From: DATDCY01 sp031406795 [NCBI: Candidatus Rokuibacteriota bacterium]
GTDB taxonomy: Bacteria; JAUVQV01
DNA: 64,000 nt
Direction: 5' to 3'
Assembly: GCA_031406795.1 (NCBI GenBank)
Contig: JANOHV010000072.1
Location: forward strand, 1-64,000
Below, one piece after another: positions 38,913-47,898 of the stretch (positions are counted from its first letter, which is position 1; each line of letters begins with the position of its first letter). Under the pieces are notes generated by a model. That model searched no databases. It was not told the origin of the DNA and saw only the letters and a list, made by a program, of their open reading frames with translations. A program made the translations under genes and the position numbers.

Positions 38913-39020
38913 GGGCGGGATTCATTCCCGCCTGGAACGGGGCCGATCGGGAGGGGGTCAACCCCTCCCCTACGCCCGGGATAGTAGCGAGACCGTAGGG
39001 GCGGGGTTGATCCCCGCCCG
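38909..39020. repeat. Three alternating GGGCGGGG-type palindromes, family B copy 3 (livK/livH)
   Basis: Units at 38909-38932, 38948-38973 and 38995-39020 alternate in orientation; the first includes the livK stop codon. The cluster fills the gap between the receptor gene and the permease genes. Confidence 0.8.
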
Positions 39021-39034
39021 TGGCGAAAGGAAGC

Positions 39035-39958
39035 ATGCCCAAGCTTGAAGTCTTCCTCCAGACCCTGATCCAGGGTTTCCTGCTCGGGGGCCTCTACGCG
39101 CTGATCGGCCTGGGCATGGCGCTGATCATGGGCGTGATGAAGATCATCAACCTCGCCCACGGGCAGCTGATGATGGTCGCGATGTACATGGCCTTCTGGC
39201 TCTTCACGCTCGGGCGCGTCGACCCCTATCTCTCCGTCGTCCTCGTCGTCCCGGCGATGTTCGTGCTCGGGGTCGGCATCCAGAAGTTCCTGATCAACCC
39301 GCTGCAGCGGGTCGATTCGATCATGCCGCAGAACCAGATCATCCTGACGGTGGGCATCGGCATGGTGCTGACGAACCTCGCGACGCTCTTCTTCTCCGGC
39401 GACTACCGCTCCACGCCGGTGAGCTACGCGACGAAAGCCTGGTACCTCTCGGACTTCTGGAAGAGCTCCCCGCTCGAGCTGTCGATCTCCTACAAGGAAC
39501 TGGTTTCCTTCCTCGTCGCCGCGGCGATCACGACGGCGCTCTGGTTCTTCCTGCAGAAGACCGACACCGGCAAGTCCATCCGCGCGACGGCGCAGGACAG
39601 GGACGCTGCGCTGCTGATGGGCGTGAACGTCGAGCGGATGCGGGTCGTGACCTTCGGCATCGGCACCGCGCTGGTCGGCGCCGCGGGCTGTCTGTTCATT
39701 CCCGCGTACTATCTGTTCCCGGATCTCGGCGGGCAGTTCACGACGATCGCCTTCGTCGTGACGATCATCGGAGGGCTCGGCTCGACGACCGGCGCGATCT
39801 TCGGCGGGCTGATCCTGGCGATCTTCGAGTCGTTCACCGCGACCTATGTCGGCATGGGCTGGGCGACCGTCGGCCGCTTCGTGATCTTCGTCGCGGTGCT
39901 GATCTTTCTGCCCGGCGGCGTCTACTCGCTGATCCGCAGCAAGAAGCTGGGTAAATAG
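39035..39958 (+). CDS. livH: Branched-chain amino-acid-type ABC transporter permease LivH
   Basis: A 307-residue inner-membrane permease with about eight hydrophobic segments. LIQGFLLGGLYALIGLGMALIMGVMKIINLAHGQ (quoted only in part: NLAHGQL at about residue 43) and the cytoplasmic coupling loop RATAQDRDAALLMGVNVERM (about 190-209) are typical of the LivH family. It starts at ATG 39035 after AAAGGAAG; the earlier GTG at 39020 lies at the repeat edge. Pairs with LivM. Confidence 0.95.
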   Translation: MPKLEVFLQTLIQGFLLGGLYALIGLGMALIMGVMKIINLAHGQLMMVAMYMAFWLFTLGRVDPYLSVVLVVPAMFVLGVGIQKFLINPLQRVDSIMPQNQIILTVGIGMVLTNLATLFFSGDYRSTPVSYATKAWYLSDFWKSSPLELSISYKELVSFLVAAAITTALWFFLQKTDTGKSIRATAQDRDAALLMGVNVERMRVVTFGIGTALVGAAGCLFIPAYYLFPDLGGQFTTIAFVVTIIGGLGSTTGAIFGGLILAIFESFTATYVGMGWATVGRFVIFVAVLIFLPGGVYSLIRSKKLGK

Positions 39959-39961
39959 GCC

Positions 39962-40900
39962 ATGCAGCGCTACGCCCCGCTCGCCGTCGCCGCGCTGCTG
40001 GCGCTCGTGCCGCTGCTGCCGCTCTCCTCCTACCTGATGCACATCTTCATCCTGGTCATCATGTGGGCGATCATCGGCATGGCCTGGAACCTGCTCGGCG
40101 GCTACACCGGTCTGGTCTCCTTCGGCCACGCGGCGTTCTTCGGGCTCGGGGCCTACAGCGCCGGCATCGTCTACCAGAGCCTCGGCTGGTCCGGGTGGTG
40201 GGGCCTGCCGATCTCGGTCGCCGTGGTCACGATCTTCTCCCTCGTCATGGGCTTCGTCGTGCTGCGGCTGCGCGGCCCCTACTTCAACCTCTCCACGCTG
40301 GCGATCGGCGAGGTGCTCCGGGTCACCGCGCAGAACCTCGACAAGCTGACCCAGGGCGACCTGGGCATCCTGATCAAGCAGCGCTCGTGGACCGACAAAC
40401 AGAATTTCTACTGGGTTGTGCTGCTGATGGCGCTCGGGACCTACTACGTGGTCAAGGGTCTTGTCGGGTCGCGGCGCGGCTACTACTTCGTCGCGATCCG
40501 CGAGGACCAGGACGCCGCCGAGTCGCTCGGGATCGACACGACGCTCAACAAGACGATCGCGCTGACCGTCAGCGGCGTGCTGACCGGGCTGGCCGGCGCC
40601 TTCTATTTCAACTACATGGGCTACATCGACCCGAAGGTGGTCTTCGACCTGCCGGGGATCTCGATCCTGGCGATCATGATCGTCATGGTCGGCGGCGCCG
40701 CGACGCTGACCGGCCCGCTCGTCGGCTCCCTGATCATGGTGCTGCTGGCCGAGTGGGTGCGCTCGATCCCGAAGCTCGGGGCGGCGCACATGAGCGTCTT
40801 CGGCGTGCTGCTGATCCTGATCATCATCTTCCTGCCCAACGGCTTGGTCGGGGATTTCGGCAAGATCCGGCGGCTCTTCACCGGGAAGAGGAACGCATGA
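39962..40900 (+). CDS. livM: Branched-chain amino-acid-type ABC transporter permease LivM
   Basis: A 312-residue polytopic permease. [25 protein letters not shown] (from about residue 41) and the coupling-loop [20 protein letters not shown] (about 178-197) identify LivM. It begins three bases after livH and overlaps livG by four bases (ATGA). Confidence 0.95.
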   Translation: MQRYAPLAVAALLALVPLLPLSSYLMHIFILVIMWAIIGMAWNLLGGYTGLVSFGHAAFFGLGAYSAGIVYQSLGWSGWWGLPISVAVVTIFSLVMGFVVLRLRGPYFNLSTLAIGEVLRVTAQNLDKLTQGDLGILIKQRSWTDKQNFYWVVLLMALGTYYVVKGLVGSRRGYYFVAIREDQDAAESLGIDTTLNKTIALTVSGVLTGLAGAFYFNYMGYIDPKVVFDLPGISILAIMIVMVGGAATLTGPLVGSLIMVLLAEWVRSIPKLGAAHMSVFGVLLILIIIFLPNGLVGDFGKIRRLFTGKRNA

Positions 40901-41622
40901 CGGCGCTGCTGGAAGTGCGCGGGGTCTCGCGGTTCTTCGGCGGCCTGGCGGCGCTGAGCGAAGTCAGCTTCGCGGTTGAAAAGGGCGAGATCCTCGGCCT
41001 GATCGGGCCGAACGGCGCGGGGAAGACGACGATGTTCAATGTGGTCAACGGCTTCTACGCGCCGTCGCGCGGCGAGGTCCATTTCAAGGGGCAGCGGATC
41101 TCCGGCCTCAAGCCGTACCAGATCTGCCAGCGCGGGCTGGCGCGCACCTTCCAGGTCGTCAAGCCGCTGCAGCGCATGAGCACGCTCGACAACGTGGTGG
41201 CCTCGGCCTTCCTGCGCTCGAAGAGCAAGGGCGAGGCGCTCGCGAAGTCCGAGGAGATCCTGAAGTTCACCGGCCTCTGGGAGGAGCGGAACATGCTCTC
41301 CAAGGGGCTGCCGCTGGGCAGCCGCAAGCGGCTCGAGATCGCCCGCGCGCTGGCGACGGAGCCGGAGCTGCTGCTGCTGGACGAGGCCTGCGCCGGCCTC
41401 AACCCGTCCGAGCTCGACACGTCGATCGGGATCATCCGCAAGATCAAGGAGCGCGGGATAACGATCATGATCATCGAGCACCACATGAAGGTGATCATGG
41501 CGATCTCCGACCGCATCGTCGTGCTCACCTACGGCGAGAAGCTCGCCGAGGGGACGCCGGCGCAGATCAGCGGCAATGCCGAGGTCATCAAGGCCTATCT
41601 GGGAGAGTCCGATGGGGACTGA
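40897..41622 (+). CDS. livG: Branched-chain amino-acid-type ABC transporter ATPase LivG
   Basis: A 241-residue ATPase with Walker [10 protein letters not shown] (about 38-46), Q-loop in [10 protein letters not shown], Walker [10 protein letters not shown] and the switch His in IIEHHMK. The ABC signature is unusual: where LSxGQ is expected the protein reads [15 protein letters not shown], a form common in LivG-like proteins. It overlaps livM and livF, consistent with fixed stoichiometry. Confidence 0.95.
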   Translation: MTALLEVRGVSRFFGGLAALSEVSFAVEKGEILGLIGPNGAGKTTMFNVVNGFYAPSRGEVHFKGQRISGLKPYQICQRGLARTFQVVKPLQRMSTLDNVVASAFLRSKSKGEALAKSEEILKFTGLWEERNMLSKGLPLGSRKRLEIARALATEPELLLLDEACAGLNPSELDTSIGIIRKIKERGITIMIIEHHMKVIMAISDRIVVLTYGEKLAEGTPAQISGNAEVIKAYLGESDGD

Positions 41623-42352
41623 ACAGGGCGCCGGTTCGGGGGGGGCGCTGCTCGAGGTCCGCGGCATCGACGTCTTCTACGGCGATGTCCAGGTCCTCTG
41701 GGATCTCTCGTTCCGGGTCGGCAAGGGTGAAATCGTGGCGCTGATCGGCGCCAACGGGGCGGGAAAGTCGACGACGCTCAAGACTGTCTCCGGCATCCTG
41801 CGCCCGCGCCGCGGCGAGATCCTCTACCAGGGAGAGCCGCTGGCGGCGCGCGCGGCGTGGGATCTCGTGGAGATCGGGATCGCCCACGTTCCCGAGGCCC
41901 GGCGGCTCTTCGTCGAGATGACCGTCGAGGAGAATCTCGACATGGGCGCGCTGCGGGGCGAGGCGAAGCGCCGGCGCGAACAGACCAAGGAGCAGGTCTT
42001 CACCATCTTCCCCCGCCTCAAGGAGCGCCGCCGCCAGCTCGCCGGCACCCTCTCCGGGGGCGAGCAGCAGATGGTGGCGATCGGCCGCGGGCTGATGAGC
42101 CTGCCGGTGCTGATCATGTTCGACGAACCGTCGCTCGGTCTGGCGCCGATTCTCGTGCAGGAGATCTTCAACGTCGTGCGCCGGATCCGCGACGAGGGGA
42201 CGACCGTGCTGATCGTCGAGCAGAACGTGCGCCAGACGCTCGCCATCGCCGATCGCGCCTACGTGCTCGAGACCGGCCAGGTGCAGATGCAGGGCGCCGG
42301 GCGGGATCTGCTTGACGACCCGCACGTCAAGGCAGCATATTTGGGCTTATAG
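41612..42352 (+). CDS. livF: Branched-chain amino-acid-type ABC transporter ATPase LivF
   Basis: A 246-residue ATPase with Walker A GANGAGKST (about 48-56), HVPEARRLFVEMTVEENL, canonical signature LSGGEQQMVAIGRGL (about 150) and Walker B VLIMFDEPSLGLAP. It completes the transporter. I start at ATG 41612, 11 bases inside livG with GGGAGAG upstream, rather than at 41576. Confidence 0.96.
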   Translation: MGTEQGAGSGGALLEVRGIDVFYGDVQVLWDLSFRVGKGEIVALIGANGAGKSTTLKTVSGILRPRRGEILYQGEPLAARAAWDLVEIGIAHVPEARRLFVEMTVEENLDMGALRGEAKRRREQTKEQVFTIFPRLKERRRQLAGTLSGGEQQMVAIGRGLMSLPVLIMFDEPSLGLAPILVQEIFNVVRRIRDEGTTVLIVEQNVRQTLAIADRAYVLETGQVQMQGAGRDLLDDPHVKAAYLGL

Positions 42353-42362
42353 GAGAGAAATC

Positions 42363-43001
42363 ATGTTCGTAGCGGATTGGATGACGAGGCGGGTGGTCAC
42401 GGTCGGCCCCGACGACAGCATTTCGCAGGCGATGCACGCGATGCGCGAGCGGGGGATCAAACATCTGCCGGTTGTTCGCGACGGCGCGGTGGTCGGGGTC
42501 ATCTCCGACCGGGACATCAAGGCCTATTATCCCTCGAAGGCGACGGCGCTGGACATCTACGAGATCAACTACCTGCTCGCCAAGGCGACCGTCAAGGAGG
42601 CGATGGGGGCCCTGCTGACCACCACAGGCCCGGATACCCCAGTCGAAGAGGCGGCGCTGGTGATGTTGGAGAAGAACATCGGCTGCCTGCCGGTGGTCGA
42701 GGGTGACGTGCTCGTCGGCATCATCTCGGATCGCGACATCTTCCGGGCGCTGGTCGACATCACCGGCGTGCGCCATGGCGGCCATCGCATTTGCGTCACC
42801 GTCGCGGACAACCCCGGGACCATCCGCGAACTCACCGACATCGTGCGCCGGCACGGCTTCCACCTCCGCGGCATCCTCACTTCCTACGAGGGGGTGCCGA
42901 AGAGCACGAGGCGGGTGGTGATCCGCACGAGCGACGAGGGGGACTTCGCCGCGCTGCGCGGCGAGCTCGAGGCCGCGTACAAGGCGGTCAGGATCAATTA
43001 G
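42363..43001 (+). CDS. CBS-pair/ACT domain regulatory protein (AcuB-like)
   Basis: A 212-residue cytoplasmic protein with two CBS motifs (about residues 5-62 and 75-135: VGVISDRDIKAY and VGIISDRDIFRAL), which normally bind adenine nucleotides, and a C-terminal ACT-like domain (ICVTVADNPGTIRELTDIV, about 145-210), which normally binds amino acids. It follows livF by ten bases. Proteins of this layout are often next to liv transporters and acyl-CoA genes, where they may adjust metabolism to nucleotide and amino-acid levels; the exact target is unknown. Confidence 0.9.
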   Translation: MFVADWMTRRVVTVGPDDSISQAMHAMRERGIKHLPVVRDGAVVGVISDRDIKAYYPSKATALDIYEINYLLAKATVKEAMGALLTTTGPDTPVEEAALVMLEKNIGCLPVVEGDVLVGIISDRDIFRALVDITGVRHGGHRICVTVADNPGTIRELTDIVRRHGFHLRGILTSYEGVPKSTRRVVIRTSDEGDFAALRGELEAAYKAVRIN

Positions 43002-43047
43002 GAGAGCGCTCCGGGGGCGGAGCGGCCCTCGGGAGGGTAGGGGTTTC

Positions 43048-44799
43048 ATGCGCGTCGTCATCATCGGGGCCGTTGCCGTCGGCCCGAAAGTCGCCTGTCG
43101 TCTGCGCCGGCTGCTCCCCGACGCCGCAATCACCGTCGTCGACCAGGACCGCTTCATCTCCTACGGCGGCTGCGGCATCCCGTACTATCTCGCGGACGAA
43201 GTCCCGGACGAGACACAGTTGATGTCCACCAGTTTCCACGCGGTGCGCGATGGGCGCTTCTTCCGCGAGGCCAAGGGCGTGACCGTGCTGTCGCGCACGC
43301 GGGCCACGGCGGTCGACCGGGAGCGGCGCGTCGTGACGGTCGAGGATCTCGAGAGCGGCGCCTGCAGCGAACTGCCGTACGACCGGCTCGTGCTCGCCAC
43401 GGGGAGCGTGAGCGTCGTGCCGCCCGTGCCGGGGCGCGACCTCGGGAACGTCTTCTTCGTGCACAACCTCCAGAATGCCCTCGATCTCAAGCGTGCGCTG
43501 ATCACCGAGGAGCTTCGACACGCGGTGGTCGTCGGCGGCGGGGCGATCGGCCTCGAGGTCACCGAGGCGCTCGCCGATGTCTGGAATCTGAAGACGGCCG
43601 TCGTGGAACGGCTCGGCCACCTGCTGCCGCAGCTGTTCGACGCGAACATCGCGGGCATCGCCGAGGCCACGCTGCGCAGCAAGGGGGTCGCGATTCACAC
43701 CGGCGAGTCGCTACTGCGGCTCGAGGGCGAGGGGGGCAAGGTGCGGCGCGTCGTCACCGACCGGCGCACGCTGCCGGCCGAGCTGGTCGTGATCGCGACC
43801 GGCGTGCGTCCGAACGCGGCGCTCGCCCGCGCGGCCGGGATCAAAGTCGGTCCCCTGGGCGGGATTGCGGTGAACGAGCACCTGCAGACCTCCGACCCGT
43901 CGATCTACGCCGGCGGGGACTGCATCGAGACCCGCTCGCTGGTGACGGGGCTGCCCGCGTTCACTCCGCTCGGCTCGCTCGCGAACCGGCAGGGGCGCGT
44001 GATCGCCGACCACATCGCGGGCAAACCAGCCCGCTTCGCGGGGGTCGTCGGCAGCTTCATCGTGAAGATCTTCGACACGGCGCTCGCCGCCGCCGGGCCG
44101 ACGCAGGAGCAGGCGATCGCGGCGGGGTTCGACGCCGAGCGCGTGCTCGTCGTCGGCTATGACCGCGCGCATTTCATGCCGGACAAAGCCATTCTCGTGC
44201 TGCAGCTGATCGTCGATCGCGCCACCCGGCGCGTCCTGGGTATCCAGGGGGCCGGGCCGGCGAACGACGCGCTGATGGCCCGGGTCGACGCCGTGGCCGT
44301 GCTGCTCAAGGACGCGCCGACGGTGGAGGACATCGGCCAGCTCGAGCTGGCCTACTCGCCGCCGTTCGCCTCCGCGATGGACACGCTCAACGCGCTCGGC
44401 AACACCGCGGGCAACCTGCTCGACGGTCTGTACCGGCGCATGACGGCCGGCGACGCGCACGCCGCCCTGCGGGACCCGCGGAGCGAGGTCCTCTTTCTCG
44501 ACACGAACGCGCCGAAGGCGGCCGCACCGTATCTGGCGCGCTACCCGGGGCGCTGGGTGAACATCCCCTACGAAAAACTCTCGGGGCGCCTCGACGAACT
44601 GCCGCGCGAGCGCACGATCGTCACGATCTGCGACTCGGGGATCCGCTCCTTCGAAAGTCAGGTGCTGCTGAGCGCCAAGGGCTTCCCGCGCGCCTTCGCG
44701 ATGGAGGGCGGGCTGAACATCTTCAAGCGCAGCGGGATCGACATCCTGGCCGACGACGCCTGCGCCGACCGCTCCGGGGAGTCGTCGGCAGCGTCGTGA
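43048..44799 (+). CDS. CoA-disulfide reductase-type flavoprotein fused to a rhodanese domain
   Basis: A 583-residue FAD/NAD(P)H-dependent enzyme of the CoA-disulfide/polysulfide reductase family. The N-terminal FAD motif is an unusual G-A-V-A-V-G-P-K, the single redox cysteine is in YGGCGIPYY (Cys42), a second nucleotide motif is VVGGGAIGLEVTEAL (about 160-174), and IYAGGDC near 289 contacts FAD. Residues about 480-575 are a rhodanese domain with its cysteine loop CDSGIRS (about 528). Related fusions reduce CoA persulfide or polysulfide, so roles in sulfur reduction or redox homeostasis are likely. It is on the liv strand but separated by 46 bases. Confidence 0.9.
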   Translation: MRVVIIGAVAVGPKVACRLRRLLPDAAITVVDQDRFISYGGCGIPYYLADEVPDETQLMSTSFHAVRDGRFFREAKGVTVLSRTRATAVDRERRVVTVEDLESGACSELPYDRLVLATGSVSVVPPVPGRDLGNVFFVHNLQNALDLKRALITEELRHAVVVGGGAIGLEVTEALADVWNLKTAVVERLGHLLPQLFDANIAGIAEATLRSKGVAIHTGESLLRLEGEGGKVRRVVTDRRTLPAELVVIATGVRPNAALARAAGIKVGPLGGIAVNEHLQTSDPSIYAGGDCIETRSLVTGLPAFTPLGSLANRQGRVIADHIAGKPARFAGVVGSFIVKIFDTALAAAGPTQEQAIAAGFDAERVLVVGYDRAHFMPDKAILVLQLIVDRATRRVLGIQGAGPANDALMARVDAVAVLLKDAPTVEDIGQLELAYSPPFASAMDTLNALGNTAGNLLDGLYRRMTAGDAHAALRDPRSEVLFLDTNAPKAAAPYLARYPGRWVNIPYEKLSGRLDELPRERTIVTICDSGIRSFESQVLLSAKGFPRAFAMEGGLNIFKRSGIDILADDACADRSGESSAAS

Positions 44800-44831
44800 G
44801 TCTTCCCGGCTCGTCCCCCGTCCGTCGACGG

Positions 44832-45620
44832 TTACTTCGGCCTTGGCAGCGCGTTATCGAGGATGAGATCCCGCCAGGTGCGGGGGAGGATCTTCGATGC
44901 GACGGAAAGCAGCGTGACATCGAAGCTCGAAAGCACGATGTGCTTGCGGCTCCCCCGGCACTGCTTCAGAATCCTCCCGGCCGCGAGATCGACGGGGAGC
45001 ACCTTTCTCGGCGAGTCCTGTTTCATCCACGCCGGTTGATGTTTCATCTCGTGTTCGAGCTGCGGCGTGTCCATGTCGCCGGGACAGGCGACATAGACAT
45101 TGATGCCCTCGGACAACAGCTCTCTGCGCAGCGATTCGGCGAAGTTGATGACGCCGGCTTTTGCCGCGCAGTACACGGAATAGCCCGCCGCACCCATCAA
45201 CCCGAAGCCCGAGGACACCATCAGGATCTTCGAGCCTCTCCTGAGCAGCGGCGAAAAGAACAGGGCGGAAAAGATCACCCCCATCAGGTTGATTTCCAGA
45301 TCTTTTCGGATCGCCGCCGCCCCGGTGTAGTCTTTCAGCAGCCTGGTCGTAACCACACCCGCGTTGAGCAGCAGAAAATCCAGCCTCTCGTGCTTCTTCT
45401 TGATCGATGCGGAGACCTCGAGCAACTGGTGCTCATCCGAGATGTCGCAGACGTGCCCCTCCGCATGGATGTTCAGGGCTTTGAGTTCACGGATCGCTTT
45501 CTCGATCCTGTCGCGGTTTCTCGCCAGGATGATGATGTCGAAACCCGCGCTTCCGAGTCTCTTCGCAAACGAGAAACCGAGCCCGGATGACCCACCGGTG
45601 ATGAGCGCCGTCTTCTTCAT
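44832..45620 (-). CDS. Short-chain dehydrogenase/reductase
   Basis: A 262-residue NAD(P)-dependent oxidoreductase with the classical TGGSSGLG cofactor loop (about 8-15), NAGVVTTRL (about 91) and the catalytic S...Y-x3-K in VSSGFGLMGAAGYSVYCAAKAG (Ser about 137, Tyr about 150, Lys about 154). The PGDMDTPQLEHEMKHQP stretch recalls 3-ketodihydrosphingosine reductases, a weak hint only. The coding sequence is visibly less GC-rich than its neighbours, which suggests acquisition by transfer. Substrate unknown. Confidence 0.9.
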   Translation of the reverse strand: MKKTALITGGSSGLGFSFAKRLGSAGFDIIILARNRDRIEKAIRELKALNIHAEGHVCDISDEHQLLEVSASIKKKHERLDFLLLNAGVVTTRLLKDYTGAAAIRKDLEINLMGVIFSALFFSPLLRRGSKILMVSSGFGLMGAAGYSVYCAAKAGVINFAESLRRELLSEGINVYVACPGDMDTPQLEHEMKHQPAWMKQDSPRKVLPVDLAAGRILKQCRGSRKHIVLSSFDVTLLSVASKILPRTWRDLILDNALPRPK

Positions 45621-45844
45621 GTGCCTGTCATTTTGAAGTGCATCCCGTTTGCAGTCCCCCTCCTGCTGCAGGCCAGAAGGGTCTTCCTCGAGTACCGGCC
45701 TTCGTCGCCAACCGGTCCGGCGGCCCGATCAGCAGCGCGGCGACAGGGCGATTCTCCCGGCAAGCCGGGGGTTTGTCAACGCGTTGCCCGCCATTGCCGC
45801 ACCATCCGCTGCCGGGGCGCGCCCGGGCCTCCCTGCCGCCCCGG

Positions 45845-47491
45845 CTACAGGAACTTGGCGCGAAGGGCGACCTTGTTGGTCTTGCCGACGCTCGTCTTGT
45901 CGATCGCCTCGACGATCTTCACCTTGAGCAGCAGCGCGTGCTTGGAGACGAAGCCCTTGTCGGCGTAGTCCTTCACGAAGTGCATGATCGCCTTCTCGGC
46001 ACCGCTCTCGGCAGCGCCGGGCTTGAGCGCCACGAGCGCCAGCGGCCGCTCGCCCCAGCGGTCGTCCGGCGCGCCGACGACGGCGACCTCCGCCACGGCC
46101 GGGTGCTGCGCGATCAGATCCTCGAGTTCGAGCGAGGAAACCCACTCCCCCGCGACCTTGACCACGTCCTTGAGCCGGTCGGTGATGCGCAGGTAGCCCG
46201 CCTTGTCGCGCACGGCGATGTCGTTCGTGTGCAGCCACCCCCCCTGCCAGAGCTTCTCGGAGTGCGCGGTGTCCTTGAGATAGCCCTGGGTCAGCCAGGG
46301 CGAGCGCACCAGGATCTCGCCCGCGCTCGCGCCGTCGGCCGGCACGTCGTGCCCCTGCTCGTCGGCGAGCCGGGCATGAACCAGCGGCAGGGGCAGGCCG
46401 GTGCGGCAGCGCACCTCGGCCTGGCTCTCCTCGTCGAGCGCGAGCATCTCCGGTTTCAGGTGGGCGATCGTCAGGATCGGGCAGGTCTCCGACATGCCGT
46501 AGCCGGCGAGAATGTCCATGCCGCGTCGCATCGCCTCCAGACAGAGCGCGCGCGGCAGGGCCGCTCCGCCGACGAGCATCGTGATGCCCGAGAGGTCGTA
46601 GCGCTCAGCGCCGGGGTTGCGCAGCAGCATGCGCAAGATGGTCGGCACGCAGTGGGTGAACGTGACCTTTTCGGTGCGAATCAGCTCGAGCAGCAGATCC
46701 GGCACGTAGCGCCCCGGGTAGACCTGCTTGACGCCCATCGTGGTTGCCAAATACGGCACCCCCCAGGCGTGCACGTGGAACATCGGGGTCAGCGGCATGT
46801 AGACGTCTTCGCGGTGAAAGCGCCCCTGGGTGCGCGGCGTGCCGAGGGCGGCCATCGCCGTGAGGGTGTGCAGGACGAGCTGACGGTGGCTGAAGTAGAC
46901 GCCCTTGGGCACGCCGGTGGTGCCGGTCGTGTAAAAGGTTGTCGCCCGGGTGTTCTCGTCGAATTCGGGGAAATCGAAGCGCGCCGGGGCGGCGGCGAGG
47001 AGCGCCTCGTACTCGCCGGCGAATTCGATCGCGCCGCCGGCGGGCGCGTCGTCGTCGGCGAGCAGCACGAAGCGGCTCACCGTGTCGATCCGGCCCTTGA
47101 TCGCCTCGAGGATCGGCAGGAAGTCCTTGTGCACCAGGATCACGTCGTCCTCGGCGTGGTTGATCGTGAACAGAATCTGCTCGGGTGTCAGGCGCACGTT
47201 CACCGTGTGCAGGACGGCGCCGATCATCGGCACCGCGAAGAAACACTCCAGGTAGCGGTGGCTGTCCCAGTCGAGGATCGCGACCGTGTTCCCCGCCTTC
47301 ACCCCCTGGGCCGTGAGGGCGGCGGCCAGGCGGCGCACCCGCTCGCGAAAGGCGCCGTAAGTGAAGCGCAGGTGTCCCTTATAGACGATCTCCTGGGCGG
47401 GGTTGTCGACCAGCGGCGCCTCGAACAACTGCTTGATCAGAAGTGGATAGCCGTACGCGGAAGGGGTGCGGGTGATGAGATTCTCGGTCAT
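45845..47491 (-). CDS. Acyl-CoA synthetase (AMP-binding, fatty-acid-type)
   Basis: Activates a carboxylic acid through an acyl-adenylate to its CoA thioester. The 548-residue protein carries the AMP-binding P-loop TTGTTGVPKGVYFSHRQ (about 180), MFHVHAWGVPY, GYGMSETCPI (about 323), LHTNDIAVRD (about 415) and RLKDVVKVAGEWVS, with the C-terminal catalytic lysine region SVGKTNKVALR. It is of the medium/long-chain type similar to AlkK. It starts at ATG 47491 after AAGGAGA; the longer open frame to 47773 is a shadow over a repeat. No beta-oxidation genes are adjacent. Confidence 0.95.
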   Translation of the reverse strand: MTENLITRTPSAYGYPLLIKQLFEAPLVDNPAQEIVYKGHLRFTYGAFRERVRRLAAALTAQGVKAGNTVAILDWDSHRYLECFFAVPMIGAVLHTVNVRLTPEQILFTINHAEDDVILVHKDFLPILEAIKGRIDTVSRFVLLADDDAPAGGAIEFAGEYEALLAAAPARFDFPEFDENTRATTFYTTGTTGVPKGVYFSHRQLVLHTLTAMAALGTPRTQGRFHREDVYMPLTPMFHVHAWGVPYLATTMGVKQVYPGRYVPDLLLELIRTEKVTFTHCVPTILRMLLRNPGAERYDLSGITMLVGGAALPRALCLEAMRRGMDILAGYGMSETCPILTIAHLKPEMLALDEESQAEVRCRTGLPLPLVHARLADEQGHDVPADGASAGEILVRSPWLTQGYLKDTAHSEKLWQGGWLHTNDIAVRDKAGYLRITDRLKDVVKVAGEWVSSLELEDLIAQHPAVAEVAVVGAPDDRWGERPLALVALKPGAAESGAEKAIMHFVKDYADKGFVSKHALLLKVKIVEAIDKTSVGKTNKVALRAKFL

Positions 47492-47716
47492 GCGCGTCTC
47501 CTTGGGTGTGGTCGGGGCAGCATAGCGCAGCGATGCGGGTTTTGGTATGCCATGGTGTTCCCGTGCAAGCTGCGGGGTCCTGACGCTGCGGACCGTCCAT
47601 CCAACTCGACCGTTCGCTTTCAAGCTTCTTGAAGCTCCCTGCTCGGGGGGGCTCACGGTCTCGTTCGGCATGCGATCGGATCGCGTGCCGGAGAAGCGCC
47701 GCTGGCACTTCCTCAT

Positions 47717-47764
47717 GGTGCTCACTTCGTTCCGCCGATGGAGATTTCCCCTCCGCGCCACCCC
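47717..47764 (-). repeat. Dispersed ~48-bp repeat, copy 2
   Basis: Reverse-oriented match to 6336-6383 (core TCTCCATCGGCGGAACGAAG on the minus strand). It lies in the 407-base gap 47492-47898, which otherwise holds a possible promoter for the ferritin-like gene and a small hairpin ACCCCG-TGTT-CGGGGT (47772-47787). No gene is recognised in the gap. Confidence 0.65.
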
Positions 47765-47834
47765 TTCGCCCACCCCGTGTTCGGGGTAGTTCGTTCTCCT
47801 TCGGCAACGGGGCCGTTCCTGAATTACGGCAGCC

Positions 47835-47843
47835 TGTTAGAAT
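47835..47843 (+). promoter_or_regulatory. Extended -10 promoter of the ferritin-like gene
   Basis: TGT-TAGAAT about 55 bases before the ATG. No clear -35. Confidence 0.35.
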
Positions 47844-47898
47844 GTCCGCACGACGGACGCGGGTGTCGGGGGTTGCCGGTCAGGCGAGGAGCGCGACG

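Noticed and set aside
40063-40896. Upstream extension of livG over livM
   Set aside because: The frame is a shadow of livM; the ABC domain starts at the ATGA overlap at 40897.
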